Part shown: piece by piece, positions 46,689-60,075 of the stretch
Position numbering within the stretch: the first letter of the stretch is position 1
Layout of the letters: every line of letters begins with the position of its first letter
Assembly (NCBI GenBank): GCA_021229015.1
Contig: CM037777.1
Location: 57,047,608 to 57,111,607, forward strand
DNA: 64,000 bases
Direction: 5' to 3'
Source of the DNA: Solen grandis
Lineage: Eukaryota > Mollusca > Bivalvia > Adapedonta > Solenidae
Program-made: the position numbers and the translations under genes
The notes under the pieces: generated by a model
Database searches by the model: none
The model's input: only the letters and a program-made list of their open reading frames with translations
Told to the model about the DNA's origin: nothing

Positions 46689-46833
46689 CTTAAAATTAAG
46701 TCCCTGTAATGGTTCCGCTACGTCTTGGACCACTTAACCTCTACCAAGATAACCAATAAAACATTAGGAAACATCGGTTATCTCCGTGAAAGGCCACTAG
46801 ATAGCGGAGCCATTACAGGAACTTTACCTTAAA
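46689..46833. mobile_element. 145-bp hairpin MITE
   Basis: The ends TAAAATTAAGTCCCTGTAAT and GGTTCCGCTA are inverted at the right as TAGCGGAGCC and ATTACAGGAACTTTACCTTA. The TIR is about 30 bp. Imperfect pairing continues inward (GGACCACTTA against TAGTGGCC; GATAACC against GGTTATC), so most of it can fold on itself. Single copy in the window. Confidence 0.7.
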
Positions 46834-47879
46834 GCGTACACGACTGTGTATCCAAAGGTATCGGTTCAAACCTCGTTAGGAAAAACAATCCTCAAAGTAC
46901 CTCAAAGTACTGCTCGAATATTCAAGAAGCATCTTTTATTTGGCTCATCGATCAATTTTTACAAAACTTATCTGTACAAATGTATTTAACTATCACTAAC
47001 TTACCAGAAGAAGGCAACACATTTCTGCCACTATAGTCAATTTTTATCAAAATTAAAGGATGATTAAGTAGAAATAGTCTCTATAAATTATATGTCACTG
47101 ATCTTTTTTGAAACCAAACACTTGTTTTAGGTTGATTTGTGTAGAGGGCCCCAACTCATACGAATGACCGTATTAAGTCATTTTATAAAATTTGCATAAA
47201 ACTAGGACGGTTTGAAGGGAGGTGTGTGTGTGTGTTGGGGTGGGGAAGGTGCGTACGCCCCCTAAAATGGATAAAAAACTTATTTTTAAGTATGTGCATT
47301 AATCCACATTTTAACTTGTTAAAAAAAAAAAAGTGCATTTTTCTGCCTCCTCCCCCCGCCCGACAAGTTGGTCAGCTAGACACCCCAACCCTACTGACAC
47401 CCTTCAACTTTAAGGGTTTTTTTTTCTTCAAATGTACTCCCCAGCACAAAATCTGAAATCTGCGCCTGTGAAATCATGCTAGATATGCATTTCATTTAAA
47501 CGTTGCTGTAAAATAATCGATACATTGTCATGTTTAATTGAATGTATATAGGCACTTTCTGTTAAGAGGTACATTTTTGTTTGTTAATTTTTAGTCATTC
47601 ATTACTCTAATGTGTCTTATTTATCACGAAGTTAATTAATTACAAGCAGCTGTCCCCTACACACTTTAACCACAATTTGACATTACAGACATACATACAA
47701 AATAGGGCTAGACGGGGCGGAATGGTATCAAAGTCTCACTCAGAAACCAACTTACCGTCATTAATTAACATTAACCCCGTGTCACGTACATACAGTATGT
47801 TAAATTATAGGAAAAAAAACTGACGTGATTGAAAGTGCTTTGTAAAGTTTTAAAAGCTTTTATCTTTTTCTCAATCGAT
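46834..47879. other. Unassigned sequence with G- and C-rich patches
   Basis: Low-complexity GT/GGGG near 47221-47250 and CCTCCCCCC near 47348-47362. No gene supported. Confidence 0.4.
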
Positions 47880-48055
47880 CACGGCGGTCTGAGAGTCAGC
47901 CCAGGGACCGGAAAGCATGTGTTCGATCTCGGACCAAGGCATACATACCAAAGGTCGCTAGGATTGTATTGATATATCCCTTGCTAGGCACACAACTTAA
48001 ATATTGGGTACTTCCAGGACAAGTGGGCCCGAAGACAGAATAATATGACTATAAA
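47880..48055 (+). mobile_element. SINE family A, diverged, plus orientation
   Basis: GTGTTCGATCTCGGACC (B-box), CATACCAAAGGTCGC, GGTACTTCCAGGACAAGTGG and a GAATAATATGACTATAAACTG-like stretch follow the family A order in the sense orientation. It is diverged and truncated. Confidence 0.65.
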
Positions 48056-48185
48056 CTGATACCACAAAATAAATATGTCTACAGTTTGTGAAACTAACAT
48101 TATTAATTTTACGTAGACTGAAAGCAAATCCCTTTTGTCGGTTCCTAGTATTAATACTTTTTGAATGAGAAGGTCATGAAAAACC

Positions 48186-48262
48186 TTGCACCTAGCTGGG
48201 TTCGATCTCGAAATTTTCGGATCCGCAAACGTGTGTTACCACTGAACCACGACGCCCCTCTC
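48186..48262 (-). mobile_element. Isolated tRNA-like SINE head
   Basis: The minus strand has GTCGTGGTTCAGTGGTAACA (A-box-like) and a TTTCGAGATC B-box-like segment; no acceptor stem is visible. Probably a SINE fragment; the B-box is weak. Confidence 0.35.
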
Positions 48263-49746
48263 ATCTCAATAGTAAGTAAATACCTGTTCATATTATTATT
48301 TGGTCATCAGTGTTACATTCGTTTCTTACGAAAATGGTCGAAAATGTCCGAATGAATTAGTCTAAATACTCGCAGGTTTAGGCCACCTTTAAAATAATAT
48401 TTATTTCCCCTCTCCAGACCCTAGTCTGTCGAAATGGGTAGGTAGGTAGGCCAAATTCTTTATTTTTTCGTACCAGATTCGTACAAGATAAAAATCGTTA
48501 AAAAAAGCAGATTACCTAATAATATGTTTTGGGTCGGCGGGGTTTTTGAGGGTCGATCGGGCGAGGGGAAATAAACAATTAATTAAAGGGGCCTTATCTG
48601 GTTCTATTCTAGTCTTTAAAGTGATAATGTGGTATAGCGATTTCAATGAGACAAAAATCACATAATGCTTTACAGGTACATGCATTGATACACACAATAC
48701 ACATTCACGTTGCATGTTTGTGATATCATATAAACCCCAAAATGAATGAAATCACGATCAATAGTACGCCGCCATTCAGGTGAACGACACGCGCACAAAT
48801 AGCAACTTGGATAGAAATGACAGCGATTTGAATCTCTTTAAACAAAGTCTGAATGAAATAGGCATGATGATGCAATACGGTGGCAAATGACGAAACATAT
48901 CGTGTAATTAACATCATCGCAGTGGTATGACTTAATACACGTTATACAGATATGGTTCGATGATTATTATTTTTAGGGCACAGTAAATATATATTTAAAC
49001 TTGAAAGAGTTTTGAAATTCCCGATTCGTGCTTTGAAGGTTGTGTATGGATAAAGAGGCAGGGAGACATTATCGGTAAGTTGGAGGTATTTAGTACAGAA
49101 ATGCAGCTACCAAATTATAAAAAAATAATTAATTCTATGACTTTTTCTCCATAATATATATAAAATAAATGTCTCTTTAAGATGATGATATTTAATTCAA
49201 TGTAAACGTAAATAACTTGATTTATCGCAATTGCGGGCAAGTTCGACCTAAACGTTTTTAACAGGTAGACTATGGTTTCTGTATAACTACCATATCGAAC
49301 AGAGGAGTGGGGCATGTGTTGTCACCAGCTTGCATGACGTTGTTTGATTTATACGAGATGTAGAAAATATGTATATACAAATGCTTTGATTCATCCTCTT
49401 GTAGCAGTATGTTACCAATGTTACCCTTTTAAAAGCTTTCTACAACTACACTGTTCCGACCGTTATATCAACTTAAACTACATGTATTATTATCTTTGCA
49501 AAGCACTTTAATAATAATTTCTTTCACTTTTTTCATATGTACATGTATTTATATATAATATTTACTTTTTATTTCTGTTGTAATTGTATGTAGTTTTTCT
49601 CGCGTTCTCTTTTGTACTCGTCTGTGCAAAAAAAATAAATCATTTGTCGTATTAAATCGACCGCCGCGTCGTGATACTACCCAGTCAGTATATGATCATA
49701 TAATTGCAAAACGCGTAGCCAGATTTAGTCTGATTTACTCTACGAG
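48263..49746. other. Unassigned AT-rich sequence
   Basis: No supported feature. Confidence 0.4.
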
Positions 49747-49914
49747 TACAATTGAACCTATAATAAGCGGTCATCCTGCATTAAGGGGCAGAATTTAAAA
49801 TTACCAAACCGTAGCCTTTTGATATATATTTAACCTTTATGTAGCGGCCACCTCTGTTAAGTGGTCATTTTCTCTTGTTCCATTGACTGACCGCTAAACA
49901 CAGGTTTGACTGTA
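49747..49914. mobile_element. 168-bp TA-type MITE
   Basis: Left TACAATTGAACCTATAATAAG and GCGGTCAT; the right end is the inverse of TACAGTCAAACCTGTGTTTAG and CGGTCAG. The interior holds AGCGGCCACCTCTGTTAAGT. TA boundaries and this TIR pattern suggest a Tc1/mariner-type MITE, by inference. Confidence 0.7.
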
Positions 49915-50689
49915 TTTATAAATTGCTCAGGAAATAAGATCATTTTGATATAGGTTTAAGCAAAACGGGGTATACAGTGAATAATAAAAGATGGCGTCGC
50001 TCTTATTTTTATAAGAGGTGGTCATTTTTAATAATAAAGTGTAGTTCTTAAGACATTTTTTCATGCACAAGTATAATTTATATGTTGGTATTCTTTTTTA
50101 ACAAATATTTTAGGACCATCAACAGTAGTGGGACCACAATTAGCTAGTTATTTGATTAAGATGAGGCATTCACGGCTTTCCTTCTATTAACCAGCAGTGA
50201 GAGAAAAAGTTTCTTTCGTAATTGAATTAATCGGATAAAGCTCTAACTAGGTACCAGGCCAGGGGCAATATGCGACTTCACGGAAAATAGAAGATATGAG
50301 AACATGTAAATCATGCTTACCCGAGATATAGCAACCCTAATTGACTAAATAATTTCATTTCAGTAGACGGCAAAAACGGTAATTTTATTACCAATGATAA
50401 TAATTTTGTCGGCATGAAAAAAATAAAAGAGTTAATTAGTCTATTGCATATATTTTCATGCATGTAATTAAAAGGCAAATCGAAACATCATATATATCTA
50501 GATAGCAAATCAGTTAGTGTTCGTCGTCAATTGATACCTGTCTAACTTGCGTAACCACGGATTGCGCATAGTCGCTCCTTGAACTGACACTTTTTGCTGT
50601 CTAATTCTCTTTATGAAAAAAATCAATTTGTGTGTCAGTATAATTATATAAGAAGCTAAGAACGCGACGCTTCTTTTTCTACGAGAAAG
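49915..50689. other. Unassigned AT-rich sequence
   Basis: No supported feature. Confidence 0.4.
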
Positions 50690-50795
50690 AGTCTTCCAGC
50701 TAAGTTGCGGAAGTGCGATGGTTCTACCGGATGCCCAATGTGCTCTGATTTTCCGGCATTTGTAATAAGCTGGACGTTGCTTTATAACTGAAATG
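50690..50795 (+). mobile_element. SINE family C body fragment, plus orientation
   Basis: On the complement the order is CAGTTATAAAGCAACGTCCAG, CTTATTACAAATGCCGG, GGGCATCCGGTAGAACC. This matches the family C copies at 13510 and 23412 in inverse orientation. It explains the long minus-strand frame through this region. Confidence 0.55.
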
Positions 50796-52662
50796 GCAAA
50801 CTCCACCACCATCACAACAACAACACTTATTTTCTAGTACATATAAGCATTGCATGTGGCTGTCAAAAATGAAAAGCGATATCATATCTGAATATCATTG
50901 TTGGTTTTCTAATTTCAATTACAACTCTAATATGCAGACTCACATTAAATTGAAAGATAGAATCAGTCTTCCGTCATGTAAGCCATTTACTTTTTATTAT
51001 TATACGTGTGAATATAATGCAGATCAGATAGAGCCGTGCGTTTACCTTCTGTTATGCCAGACATGTTTACTTTTTTATTTTCAAACAAAAAGCCGATGTT
51101 TTTGGTGGACATTATATTGATAGAATATGTTGTATCTAGCGCGGATGTGGTTTTACCAAGGTTGCGGTTTTGCGAATATAATAAGAATATTTTATTTTGA
51201 GAAATTTCAACATATTAGACATTCCAGTATCTCGTCGGACAATGGGTCTTTTGAGTATACAAACAGACAGTCAGTGTTATGTACAAATAATCAGTGCTTA
51301 AAATATGGGTTTCCGCTTAAATCTGAACAGGGGATATATTTTTTCCATCGAATTTAAAGTGCTGAAATGAAGCTTATTGATAACTGAATCTAAACATGAT
51401 ATTCGATGCCGTCTGCTTTCAGGTGAGGGTGTCATTAAAGAAATATTCAATGTTATTTTAATAAAAAATAATAAATAAAGCAGCTCGTTCACAGATGGTC
51501 ATTGGCTAAGAATTTTAACTTTTTTTTTTTTGCATTACATCTATCAGTACTCATCCACAGACGCAAAGTCACCCAATGCAACCATCCGTGATCGTTAAAA
51601 ATGGTTGGTTTCCGCATCAAATCCAATACCATCACAGACGGCATTGAAACTAAACCAATATTTAGGTTTTCTATTTTCAATTGCCGTCACATTCACTTTT
51701 AGGCTGAACTTACGAAATTGCTACCCCGAACTGTTGAAGAAGCCATGTTGCGGAATATGTCACGTGGTTCCGCAAGTATCTGCTTCGGGGACACCGTATT
51801 CAATTTTTAACCGATTTTGTCGAAATTTGCATTTACTAAAATAGCGTTTTCCTATGCAATGTGACCTACACTTCCAGAGTTTATTTGCCAGGAAACAAAG
51901 ACTTCACCAACATTAACGAGAGAGAGTATTTATACCGAGCGTCTGTAAACGATCTGCTTTAATCTAGTGTAATGAAATAAAAATACCTTAATAAAGCAAT
52001 ATTAATCGTGATAACAGCTTAGGCTGTCAACGTTTTTTTTTCTCAAAGAGAGCACTGCTTTTTTTAAGATGTGATGTTCTTTTTATCATAATTAGCATCA
52101 CGACAAGGAATAAGTTTTCATCAATAGGTTGTCACCGATTTCCGTAAATTTGAGTTGTGTAGAAATATTCACGTTCACTTGGCATATCGGCAACATTCTT
52201 AATATAAACATCATCACATGACCGATGTATACAGTCAAAACAGCAGCAGCAACAACATCACACACACAAATAGTGAAATTAAATTATGTACAATTGTGTA
52301 AGAAATTAATGCCAAACGAGTTGCAATCAGAAGGTCATTCTTTATTTCGGTTTCAAAAAAGCATAAAGCACTAACAGGTAGGTCTCAAAGGAGCATTGCC
52401 AATTACTAGTAGATTAATATTTTATTAAATGTGTGCTGTGCATAGTAAACTAGAGAACAAAAAAGGAAAGATTTTCCTTTTATCAATAAACGTTTATCAC
52501 AGGCAACGTTAGAATAGTATTTACTGAACTAGATTAATTCTATATGATTTATCGAAAGATCTGCATGCAATATCAAAGTTCATAGGGCAAGACATCGATA
52601 ATTCACATACCATGTTCAATAATACATTGTATATATTCAAACTGATTCCCCCTCTCCCAAAA
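50796..52662. other. Unassigned AT-rich sequence
   Basis: Several 60-90-codon frames on both strands, none with coding signature or splice support. T/A tracts near 51520 and 52032. Confidence 0.4.
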
Positions 52663-52686
52663 AGAGAGAGAGAGAGAGAGAGAGAG
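52663..52686 (+). repeat. GA dinucleotide microsatellite
   Basis: Uninterrupted AG/GA repeat. Confidence 0.95.
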
Positions 52687-52737
52687 GAGTCTTGCCAGCG
52701 CCTCCAAGTGAGGACATTGTTCTTTGTATATATAACA

Positions 52738-52812
52738 TACCCTACTCTAACCCAAAACTCTAACCTGACCCCTCACTCTAACCCTGACCCCTACACTAAC
52801 CCTTATCTAACC
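52738..52812 (+). repeat. Degenerate telomere-like CTAACC repeat
   Basis: CTCTAACCC, CTCTAACC, TGACCCCTCACTCTAACCC, ACACTAACCC and TATCTAACC occur in succession. This is close to the complement of the animal telomere repeat (TTAGGG) but irregular. CCAAGTG(A/G)GGAC occurs on both sides (near 52704 and 52838). Confidence 0.55.
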
Positions 52813-52854
52813 AGGAAATAAATCGAGGTCAAACCAAGTGGGGACGTCCTCATT

Positions 52855-53919
52855 GGTGAGTTAAGTGTAAACTCGCAAGCAATTGATTACAAAATGAATC
52901 TCACTTACCTTTCTGCGCAAGAGCAACTTCAATTGACACCTCACATTTTAAGAATTTTCAGATTTCAAAATGCACACTCGTAGCAGAACAACTTCTGGTT
53001 CATATCTAATATCGGGTTATGGGGATTATATACATTGTAGTTTTTATTACTTTTTTATTTATTTATTTATTTATTTATTTATTTTTTTGTTGCCTTTTGT
53101 CCATTAAGCTGTTGATAAGCATCATTGTCGCTCTTCATATGTTATTACATTATTTCGTCATTTTGATGTCGATATCAGAATACAAGTATATAAATTTAAA
53201 AACCAAGACTTTTCTGACATCCAACTTGGCCTGCTCTCGAAACGCACTATAGTTTAGTCACACGTTTGAACGGAGTGCACTTTATTAAACTCATTTCTAA
53301 TTATGCTGTAATACTGAACCATGCACCAGTATATCATCGTTATTTGTTGTTTTGTATCGAATGTTTATGTCATTTGAATGAATTTTCTTAACCAAATAGT
53401 ATTTGACGTGCTGAAAGAAATGGGCGGGTTTATTATGTAATAAAACAGTTTTATATTAAGGTCTTTGGCATTCAGGCACCGAGTTCTCTACGACCCCACC
53501 AAAGCTTTGTTGTTTTTACTTCATATCAAGGGCAATGATTCAGACTGTGTTACCTGCAACTATAGGAATGCATGCAATTGAATGATCTGTCGACAACGAA
53601 ATATCATGTTAACCGGCTAACGACAACCCGTTAATGTGATATACATTCTATTATACACCCGATGTTTGTTTATGATATTTAGCTTTGCACTGCTGTAATG
53701 TCGATCTCATGCTAGTGGTATCTACTTGCACATGTGTTGAATAGTTTTGGGGGAGAATTTTTTACTGAAATACGTGTAAAGAAAAACGCACAAAAACGTT
53801 TCAAATTTCAAAATGCACCACTGATATATTTCTTGCAGCACATCTGATTTGAATATCAAGTACTGGTACTCGTCGTCTGATATGTATGAGTGTAGAATAG
53901 CGGATGGGATCTATCAATA

Positions 53920-53924
<5 letters not shown>
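52855..53924. other. Unassigned sequence with a TTTA microsatellite
   Basis: A tetranucleotide ATTT run lies at 53053-53084. Otherwise nothing is recognised. Confidence 0.5.

Positions 53925-54002
<78 letters not shown>
53925..54002 (+). repeat. AT microsatellite followed by a T run
   Basis: Alternating AT for about 52 bases, then about 26 consecutive T. Confidence 0.95.
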
Positions 54003-54383
54003 GCTTTTTGTTAATTAAGTAGCTGTAATGCATGGTTATTTCTCTCCAGATGTTACCTTTAGGAAGCATTCATATTATATCATATCGTTTTGATGTATAA
54101 ATCGAAAACCAGCCAATTTTGGGGAGAAACCTAGGCTTGTAGAGTTCATGAAATTTTGCGACTGATAGGCCATTTAGGATATGTAGAAACAGTTTAAATA
54201 GAATTTCTTTAACCGAGAGTTGTTTTTGCAATTTGAGGACTCCTGCAAACTCTGTTGGTGCTTTAACAGTATTTTAATTTTTAGTATACATATACGACAT
54301 AAAATGAAAATTAAAACCCACCAAACTCGTAAACATCCTATACAATATCAGGAAATTATAGAAATTAGATGTGGCCTCAGTTA

Positions 54384-54414
54384 CGCACGCACGCGCTCAC
54401 GCGCTCACGCACGC
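54384..54414 (+). repeat. ACGC-rich short repeat
   Basis: ACGCACGCACGC and GCTCACGC units in a 31-base stretch. Confidence 0.85.
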
Positions 54415-54507
54415 AGATATATACTGGTCAGTGCTCAACTATTAACAGTTATATTTCAAGTATCAATGTACGAATTGTTATGAAAAAGAATCTCTACTTC
54501 TCTACCC

Positions 54508-54510
<3 letters not shown>

Positions 54511-54541
<31 letters not shown>
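54511..54541 (+). repeat. GA dinucleotide microsatellite
   Basis: Uninterrupted GA repeat of about 31 bases. Confidence 0.95.
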
Positions 54542-54545
<4 letters not shown>

Positions 54546-56579
54546 TTTGTTATATGATCATCTCTATTTCACTAGTTCTCTTTGGATACACATTTCTCTC
54601 CCATGATGCACGTGCAAGGTGAATGCACTTTGAACAATTCTCATAGCGACCTCCCAGCGCCTATTGTGACGGACTACGTCTGAAATGCTAATTTAAAAGT
54701 AAGATCAGTTTTTCAAACAAAAAGGTTTTTGTATACGCTTAGAGTTGCTGATGATATACGTGTAAGGACCACACATTTATTCCGCTCAAATACAGCGAAC
54801 CAACTGACACTGGTACTGACTTCTACTGTTATGAAAGTGAAATATATCTCACTCACTCGATCGATATTAATACATCTTTTGATAATAATACTTATATAAT
54901 TTCCGTGCTAGACAATGGGCGTATAAACTAACTGTTGAGATACTGCGACCATCCGAGCATGGTATGATACTGTTGGTATCATGACAGATGTTTATGATGT
55001 TATACCACAGCAAGGCATCATCCCTCTGTGATTCACGTAGACAAAAGTCGCCATAATGATAAAAATATTAAAATTTCCGGTAGGACGGTCCCATGCAATT
55101 GTAAACGTCGGTCAAATGACGTAGGTGAGGTCAATTGATTGCACTTTATTCACATTTGCAAACAACCAGTTACATGACAGACTGCAACAACACTGCATGA
55201 TAAGGGAGAGTCGTGAAATTATAACGCTGCGTATTACAAGAACCAGCTGGCAACTCTACAAGCCATCCAGTGCTCATCTCCCCGCACAAGGTCACATCTT
55301 ATTAACCCCAGAGAGCTCAGGCAAACTCACACAATCTGTGGGGTTGCAACCATACCCCTCTCCTTCTGACGCCGGAGTGATCGAGCCATTACATTACATT
55401 CATGGGCCGTTTACCGTGTGTTATGAAAAGAATGTAACTAGCCAACCATATTGCATTTCCTCTTGAATAATTTGCAATCGAATACGCGTACGGAATTAGC
55501 TGAGATTGGGTTAGATTGGCGATGAGTTCATGCACCACTTGCTAAAGACACAACACTCTTATCAAGCTGCAGGTTTTATGAGGGTGTCTCAAAGGGAGAG
55601 TATATACTGGGATAAAACATATCGGACATGTTACCGCATCAAACGAACTTAACTATCTACGAATATCTTGTACGTGTGACAAAAGCTTATCCCTTGTGAG
55701 AATGATTATTTAAGTGTAAAGTACCGATTATATCCGCAGTGTTGCCAAATGTTTCTAATTTGATTTCTCTTTCAAGGCTTTTCTCTTAATTACGTATGAC
55801 ACGGATGTTTAGCTCGTACGTACGACGTATAATATTGTATAAGCGTAATGGTTTATTAATTTGCGCAATATCTAGTGGGTAATATTTGGCGTATTAAGAT
55901 TTGACTTTTTAAATTAATAATTAAGTTTAATAGCATACAGGTCAATGAAAAACACATTCTTGTTAATGAGAAACTTGTCAACACATTCCTAATGTATTAC
56001 CCAATTCACAGTTGTAGTGGAACCACGCTGTTTTCCGATTAAGTTCAGAATTTGCTGTTGGACTGTTAGAAAGTGATGAATTATATCAAACCTATATGTT
56101 TCATATTTTTATAGAATAAAACTGTTCACGATGAGCTGGAAAGAACACAAATGAGACATAAGTTACTCAAAACCAACCCGCATTATGCTTCTGGCGACAT
56201 CATGTGATTAGATTTTGCAAACATTAAGCATAAAAAATAATTGTGTTTTTTCACATTATCAGATAACGTAAAGCCACTCATATTAAACACGATAAGAACT
56301 TAATAGTAATTTATGTCAAACATAATACACATAAACATAAAGTTCAGCACAGAAACCCCATTTTCAGTTTTTAAAAGTACACACTGTGACGTCAATAAAA
56401 ACTTTTTCTTCGTTTACGTCAGATGCTTATAATGTTGGGTTTCAAGCACTATGGTATGACATACTCTAAAAGTTTGGGGGCCATTAAAAAGTCCCCATTA
56501 AAGCAGGTCACATCCGGCTTTATGTACTTGAACAATATCAAAGTGTAATCTCAGACTCAAATTCAAACACCGTACCCAA
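54542..56579. other. Unassigned sequence
   Basis: Contains a GC-richer 113-codon plus-strand frame (55125-55466) without recognisable domains or splice sites. Otherwise nothing is supported. Confidence 0.35.
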
Positions 56580-56822
56580 AATCTCCCTGGATAGCGTAGT
56601 AGTAACGCGCTTCGCTTCTCACCAATGCGTCCCGGGTTCGATTCCTGGTCCCGTACGTGAGAGGGTACAGTGGTCGCCCGTCCAGGCACCTGGGGTTATC
56701 TCCGAGATCTCCGGTTTCCTCCGCCAATATCATGACCACACACGCCGCCACGGGAGCCATCGAGAGTGATTAATATAAGTTGTAAGAAATTGTTTCGTTA
56801 TCGATGTAAAGTTTAAACTTTA
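56580..56822 (+). mobile_element. SINE family B copy
   Basis: The head has GGATAGCGTAGTAGTAACGC (A-box-like) and CGGGTTCGATTCCTGGTCC (B-box). A body with GTGAGAGGGTACAGTGGTCG and CCATCGAGAGTGATTAATAT follows, and a tail ending AAGTTTAAACTTTAAAAAAA with an A-rich end. About 243 bp and complete. It is collinear with the inverted copy at 32180-32403. Confidence 0.85.
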
Positions 56823-57516
56823 AAAAAAGGATCTGATTAGAGCTTGAAAATCGTAAGATATACTTTCAAGAACACGAGGCAGGGGATGAAAAGCTAATTG
56901 ATGTTGTCCTTTTGTTCACTGCGCCCTTATACTTCTACAAGCTTCGTTTTACTATCGTTCAAGGACTGTGTATTAAACACACGCCGATTGGCTCGAATCC
57001 CCCACCAAAAAGGCGAACAATGAAATGGATGTATTGGAGACAACTGCTAACGAGTGTCGGCTGAGGTTTTAGAAATGGTTGAGGGGCAACTTTTTATGTA
57101 CAAATCTTTATTGTAGATAAAATGTGTTAACCTTTTTGTTATCGATATATGTGTTCACATAAGAACCCAGTATAAGAACGGTCCAAAAAGGTTTTCACTC
57201 TAAAAAGTGAAATTTGCAATGAATTCGTCATTTTTGATCAGACTCATCCTTTCTCTGAATTATTTAAAGATCTGTAATTACTGTAAACTATAATAGTGGA
57301 TTGCTTTGGCTGCTTTGGGGGTTTTAGACTTATGCGCCAAAATAAACCCATCGTCAACATTTGTATCGCAACTTCACAAATTTTGTCTGACGTATAATGC
57401 CCAGACACAAGGGGTCTGTGATTACAGTCTTAAATCGGTATCCTTTATATATGGAGACTTGATTTTTGTCGGAACAGAGAGGACGCGTCAAAATATAATT
57501 ACGGTCAATACACTCG

Positions 57517-57547
<31 letters not shown>

Positions 57548-57855
57548 ATATTTAATTAGCATCCATTAGTAGTTCAATCTTTTGCTAGCATAAATTCACG
57601 TATCTACAATATGACAAGGCTGACTGTCAATAACAAGTCATTAACGTCATAATGTTGCTAGAATTACTCACCGAATCTAAAAGTATCAGGATATCAGATA
57701 TACTGCGTTTTGTTTCATTTATGTGCTAATGAGGCATTCATGTGGGATTGCATGTTTTTATATCATTCATCACTTAACTGACTTCATTTCTAAAATTTTA
57801 ATTACAACACACAATAGTTTGCTGATGTAAACATATTTTCTCCGGTACACTTAAC
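56823..57855. other. Unassigned sequence with a long T run
   Basis: About 24 consecutive T at 57520-57543. No gene supported. Confidence 0.45.
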
Positions 57856-58062
57856 TACTGTACAATTATTAACTTTCGTTGACATTAAATTTCGTTGATT
57901 ATGTTCCTAAAGGAATTTCGTTGGTACGTTTATTCGTGAATCTATGTCTAGAAAACGCGAAGTCTGTATAAAAGACAAATTTTCGTGGGGATTTATATTC
58001 GTGGATAAAACCACCACAAAATCGACGAAAAATAGTGTCCCACGAAAATTCATGATTCACAT
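57856..58062 (+). mobile_element. TA-type MITE (TACTGTAAAATCATTAATTTTC family), copy 1
   Basis: Diverged ends, but the interior GACATTAAATTTCGTTGATT, TCTAGAAAACGCGAAGTCTG, TTTTCGTGGGGATTTATATT and GTCCCACGAAAATTCATG match the copy at 61196 throughout. Confidence 0.8.
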
Positions 58063-58259
58063 TTATTAGTATTTTTTGACAATATTTTGACAACTTTGAT
58101 TATAATCTATACAAATTATTAAACACTCCCTTTAAAAGAGCAGATGGACCAAATACAATTAAGAGAGGCACAATTAATTTAGAACAGTCAGCATAAACGT
58201 TCGGTTCGGTAGAGGTTTTTTTTTTTCGTGAATGTACATACCGGTATATGAATTCTTTA

Positions 58260-58449
58260 TACTGTCATTAACTATCGTGGGAACTTATTTTTATGATGGT
58301 TCCGTATATAGTTTTACCCATGAATATTAACTCCAAAGAAAACCGTTCAATCAATAAACATGTATCCACAAATAAATGTACCGACAAAATTCCTTTCATT
58401 ACATAATCAACGAAATTTGATGTCAGCGAAAAAGAATGATTTTAAAGTA
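58260..58449 (-). mobile_element. TA-type MITE, copy 2 (inverted, diverged)
   Basis: The minus-strand read from 58449 gives TACTTTAAAATCATTC, GACATCAAATTTCGTTGAT, TTTATTTGTGGATACATGT, GTTAATATTCATGGGTAAAAC and TTCCCACGATAGTTAATGACAG. The order is the same as in the other two copies, with more substitutions. Confidence 0.7.
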
Positions 58450-59553
58450 GTGTATTACTTGGACTTGATCGACTGATCATGTAATGCACAACCTGCGATG
58501 AAGAAAAACCACAAAACGTATGAAAAATAAGAATTGAATTTGAACTATATCTCATTTAATTTATAATGAACGTTTGTACATGGCACAATATCACAATATA
58601 TGGGAATAGCAAAGCAATACATAAACTTTAAAATGTCACTTTAATTGCGATATTAAAATTCACATCTTCAATACACTGTTCCTCTCAGAGCTTACACTTG
58701 TTTCACCGCAGAAAAGATGCATGCACATTTTTATATATTAGACAATACATGGTGTTAAAATGTCATCTGGTCCAGGTGTAGTTATGATATCGTCATCGTT
58801 TACAATTAAACACTCGTAAATCCTCGTGCATGTCTTCTGCTGAATATGATAGTCAACCAGTACCGACCAACACTATGTTGAATATGACCGAACCGAGTGG
58901 GCGAACGATCAGAACCCCCCCCCACACACACATTCATCAAAACGCCGTGGTTCAACCCCGGTAATTTTGCCAAATCAAATAAAGTGAAAATGTAAAGTCC
59001 ATTGCTGGGCGTTACGATTCATCCGAATTTACCCTAAAACAACATAGTTCTCATAAACCTACCCAAAACAACATAGTTCTCCTAAACCCACCTACATCTA
59101 CGTGTAACTTATGGGTGGCATGTACATATCGTAGTTTTTGGGTTAGACAGGATAAAGATCCCTAGTCGAGTCGAGTATCAAACGTTCGTGTGTATAGTTA
59201 AGTTAATCCATCCATCATTAAGCTATAATCATGGTCCTTCAAATGCTTTAAAGAAGACTTCAGTACAGATACAAGCATCCATTGACTCCAAGTCTATAAA
59301 CGCTTGCATTTGCTATAGAATTCTCAGGATCACTTCATGGAGCATGATCACAATGTCATGATGGATGGATTACCTTAATTTATACTAAATTAATACTGCT
59401 ACTGGACAACATCGCCCTGGACCAATGGTAAGAGAATGTTCCTATACTACTACAGTCAAATGAAAACGTTTTGGTTGTTTGAAACCATTCTTTATTCGAA
59501 ATAAACGATAGTTTCCGGGATTTCGAATAATCGGATTTGAATATATACTCTGT

Positions 59554-59589
<36 letters not shown>

Positions 59590-60075
59590 AATTGTCTTAT
59601 TCAGTATTGTCGATAAAACGACGAATATATTGTTCAAAAAGTGGATTTGGGCAAATTTAGACACATAACGTAAAATAAATTGATGTCGAAAACTCGCATG
59701 AAAAAAATCAAAGAAGACAATTTGCCTTTTTTATCATCTTAAAATAATACACGATTACCAAGGAATGGTTTTATCTACTGTTTGTTCATCATGTAGTTAA
59801 ACCATTCGTATTGATCAGCAAATATCATCATTAAAAATATTAATTTATGTCATCATATAGCCGTTTATAAAATTTATGATTGTTTGATTATCTCAACATT
59901 TGTTTCGAGACAGTATTTTATTGAGCAATCATTAGGATGGACCCTTGATACTATATGAATAAGCACTGACACTTGAAATAGGTAATAGCTAAATAAACAA
60001 GCAGGCTAATGCCTGTAGCTATCCGATATTGCTTTGTAAGGTAGAACGTTATGGAAGAATTAAAAAAAAAATGTT
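58450..60075. other. Unassigned sequence with a GT microsatellite
   Basis: A GT run lies at 59557-59588. A near-duplicate ACAACATAGTTCTC(A/C)TAAACC occurs twice at 59039-59088. No gene supported. Confidence 0.5.

Noticed and set aside
50510..50815. 101-codon minus-strand frame
   Set aside because: Its first half coincides with a SINE family C fragment and there is no recognisable domain.
55125..55466. 113-codon plus-strand frame in a GC-richer patch
   Set aside because: No recognised motif, no splice sites and no neighbouring exons could be supported. It could still be an exon; transcript data would decide.
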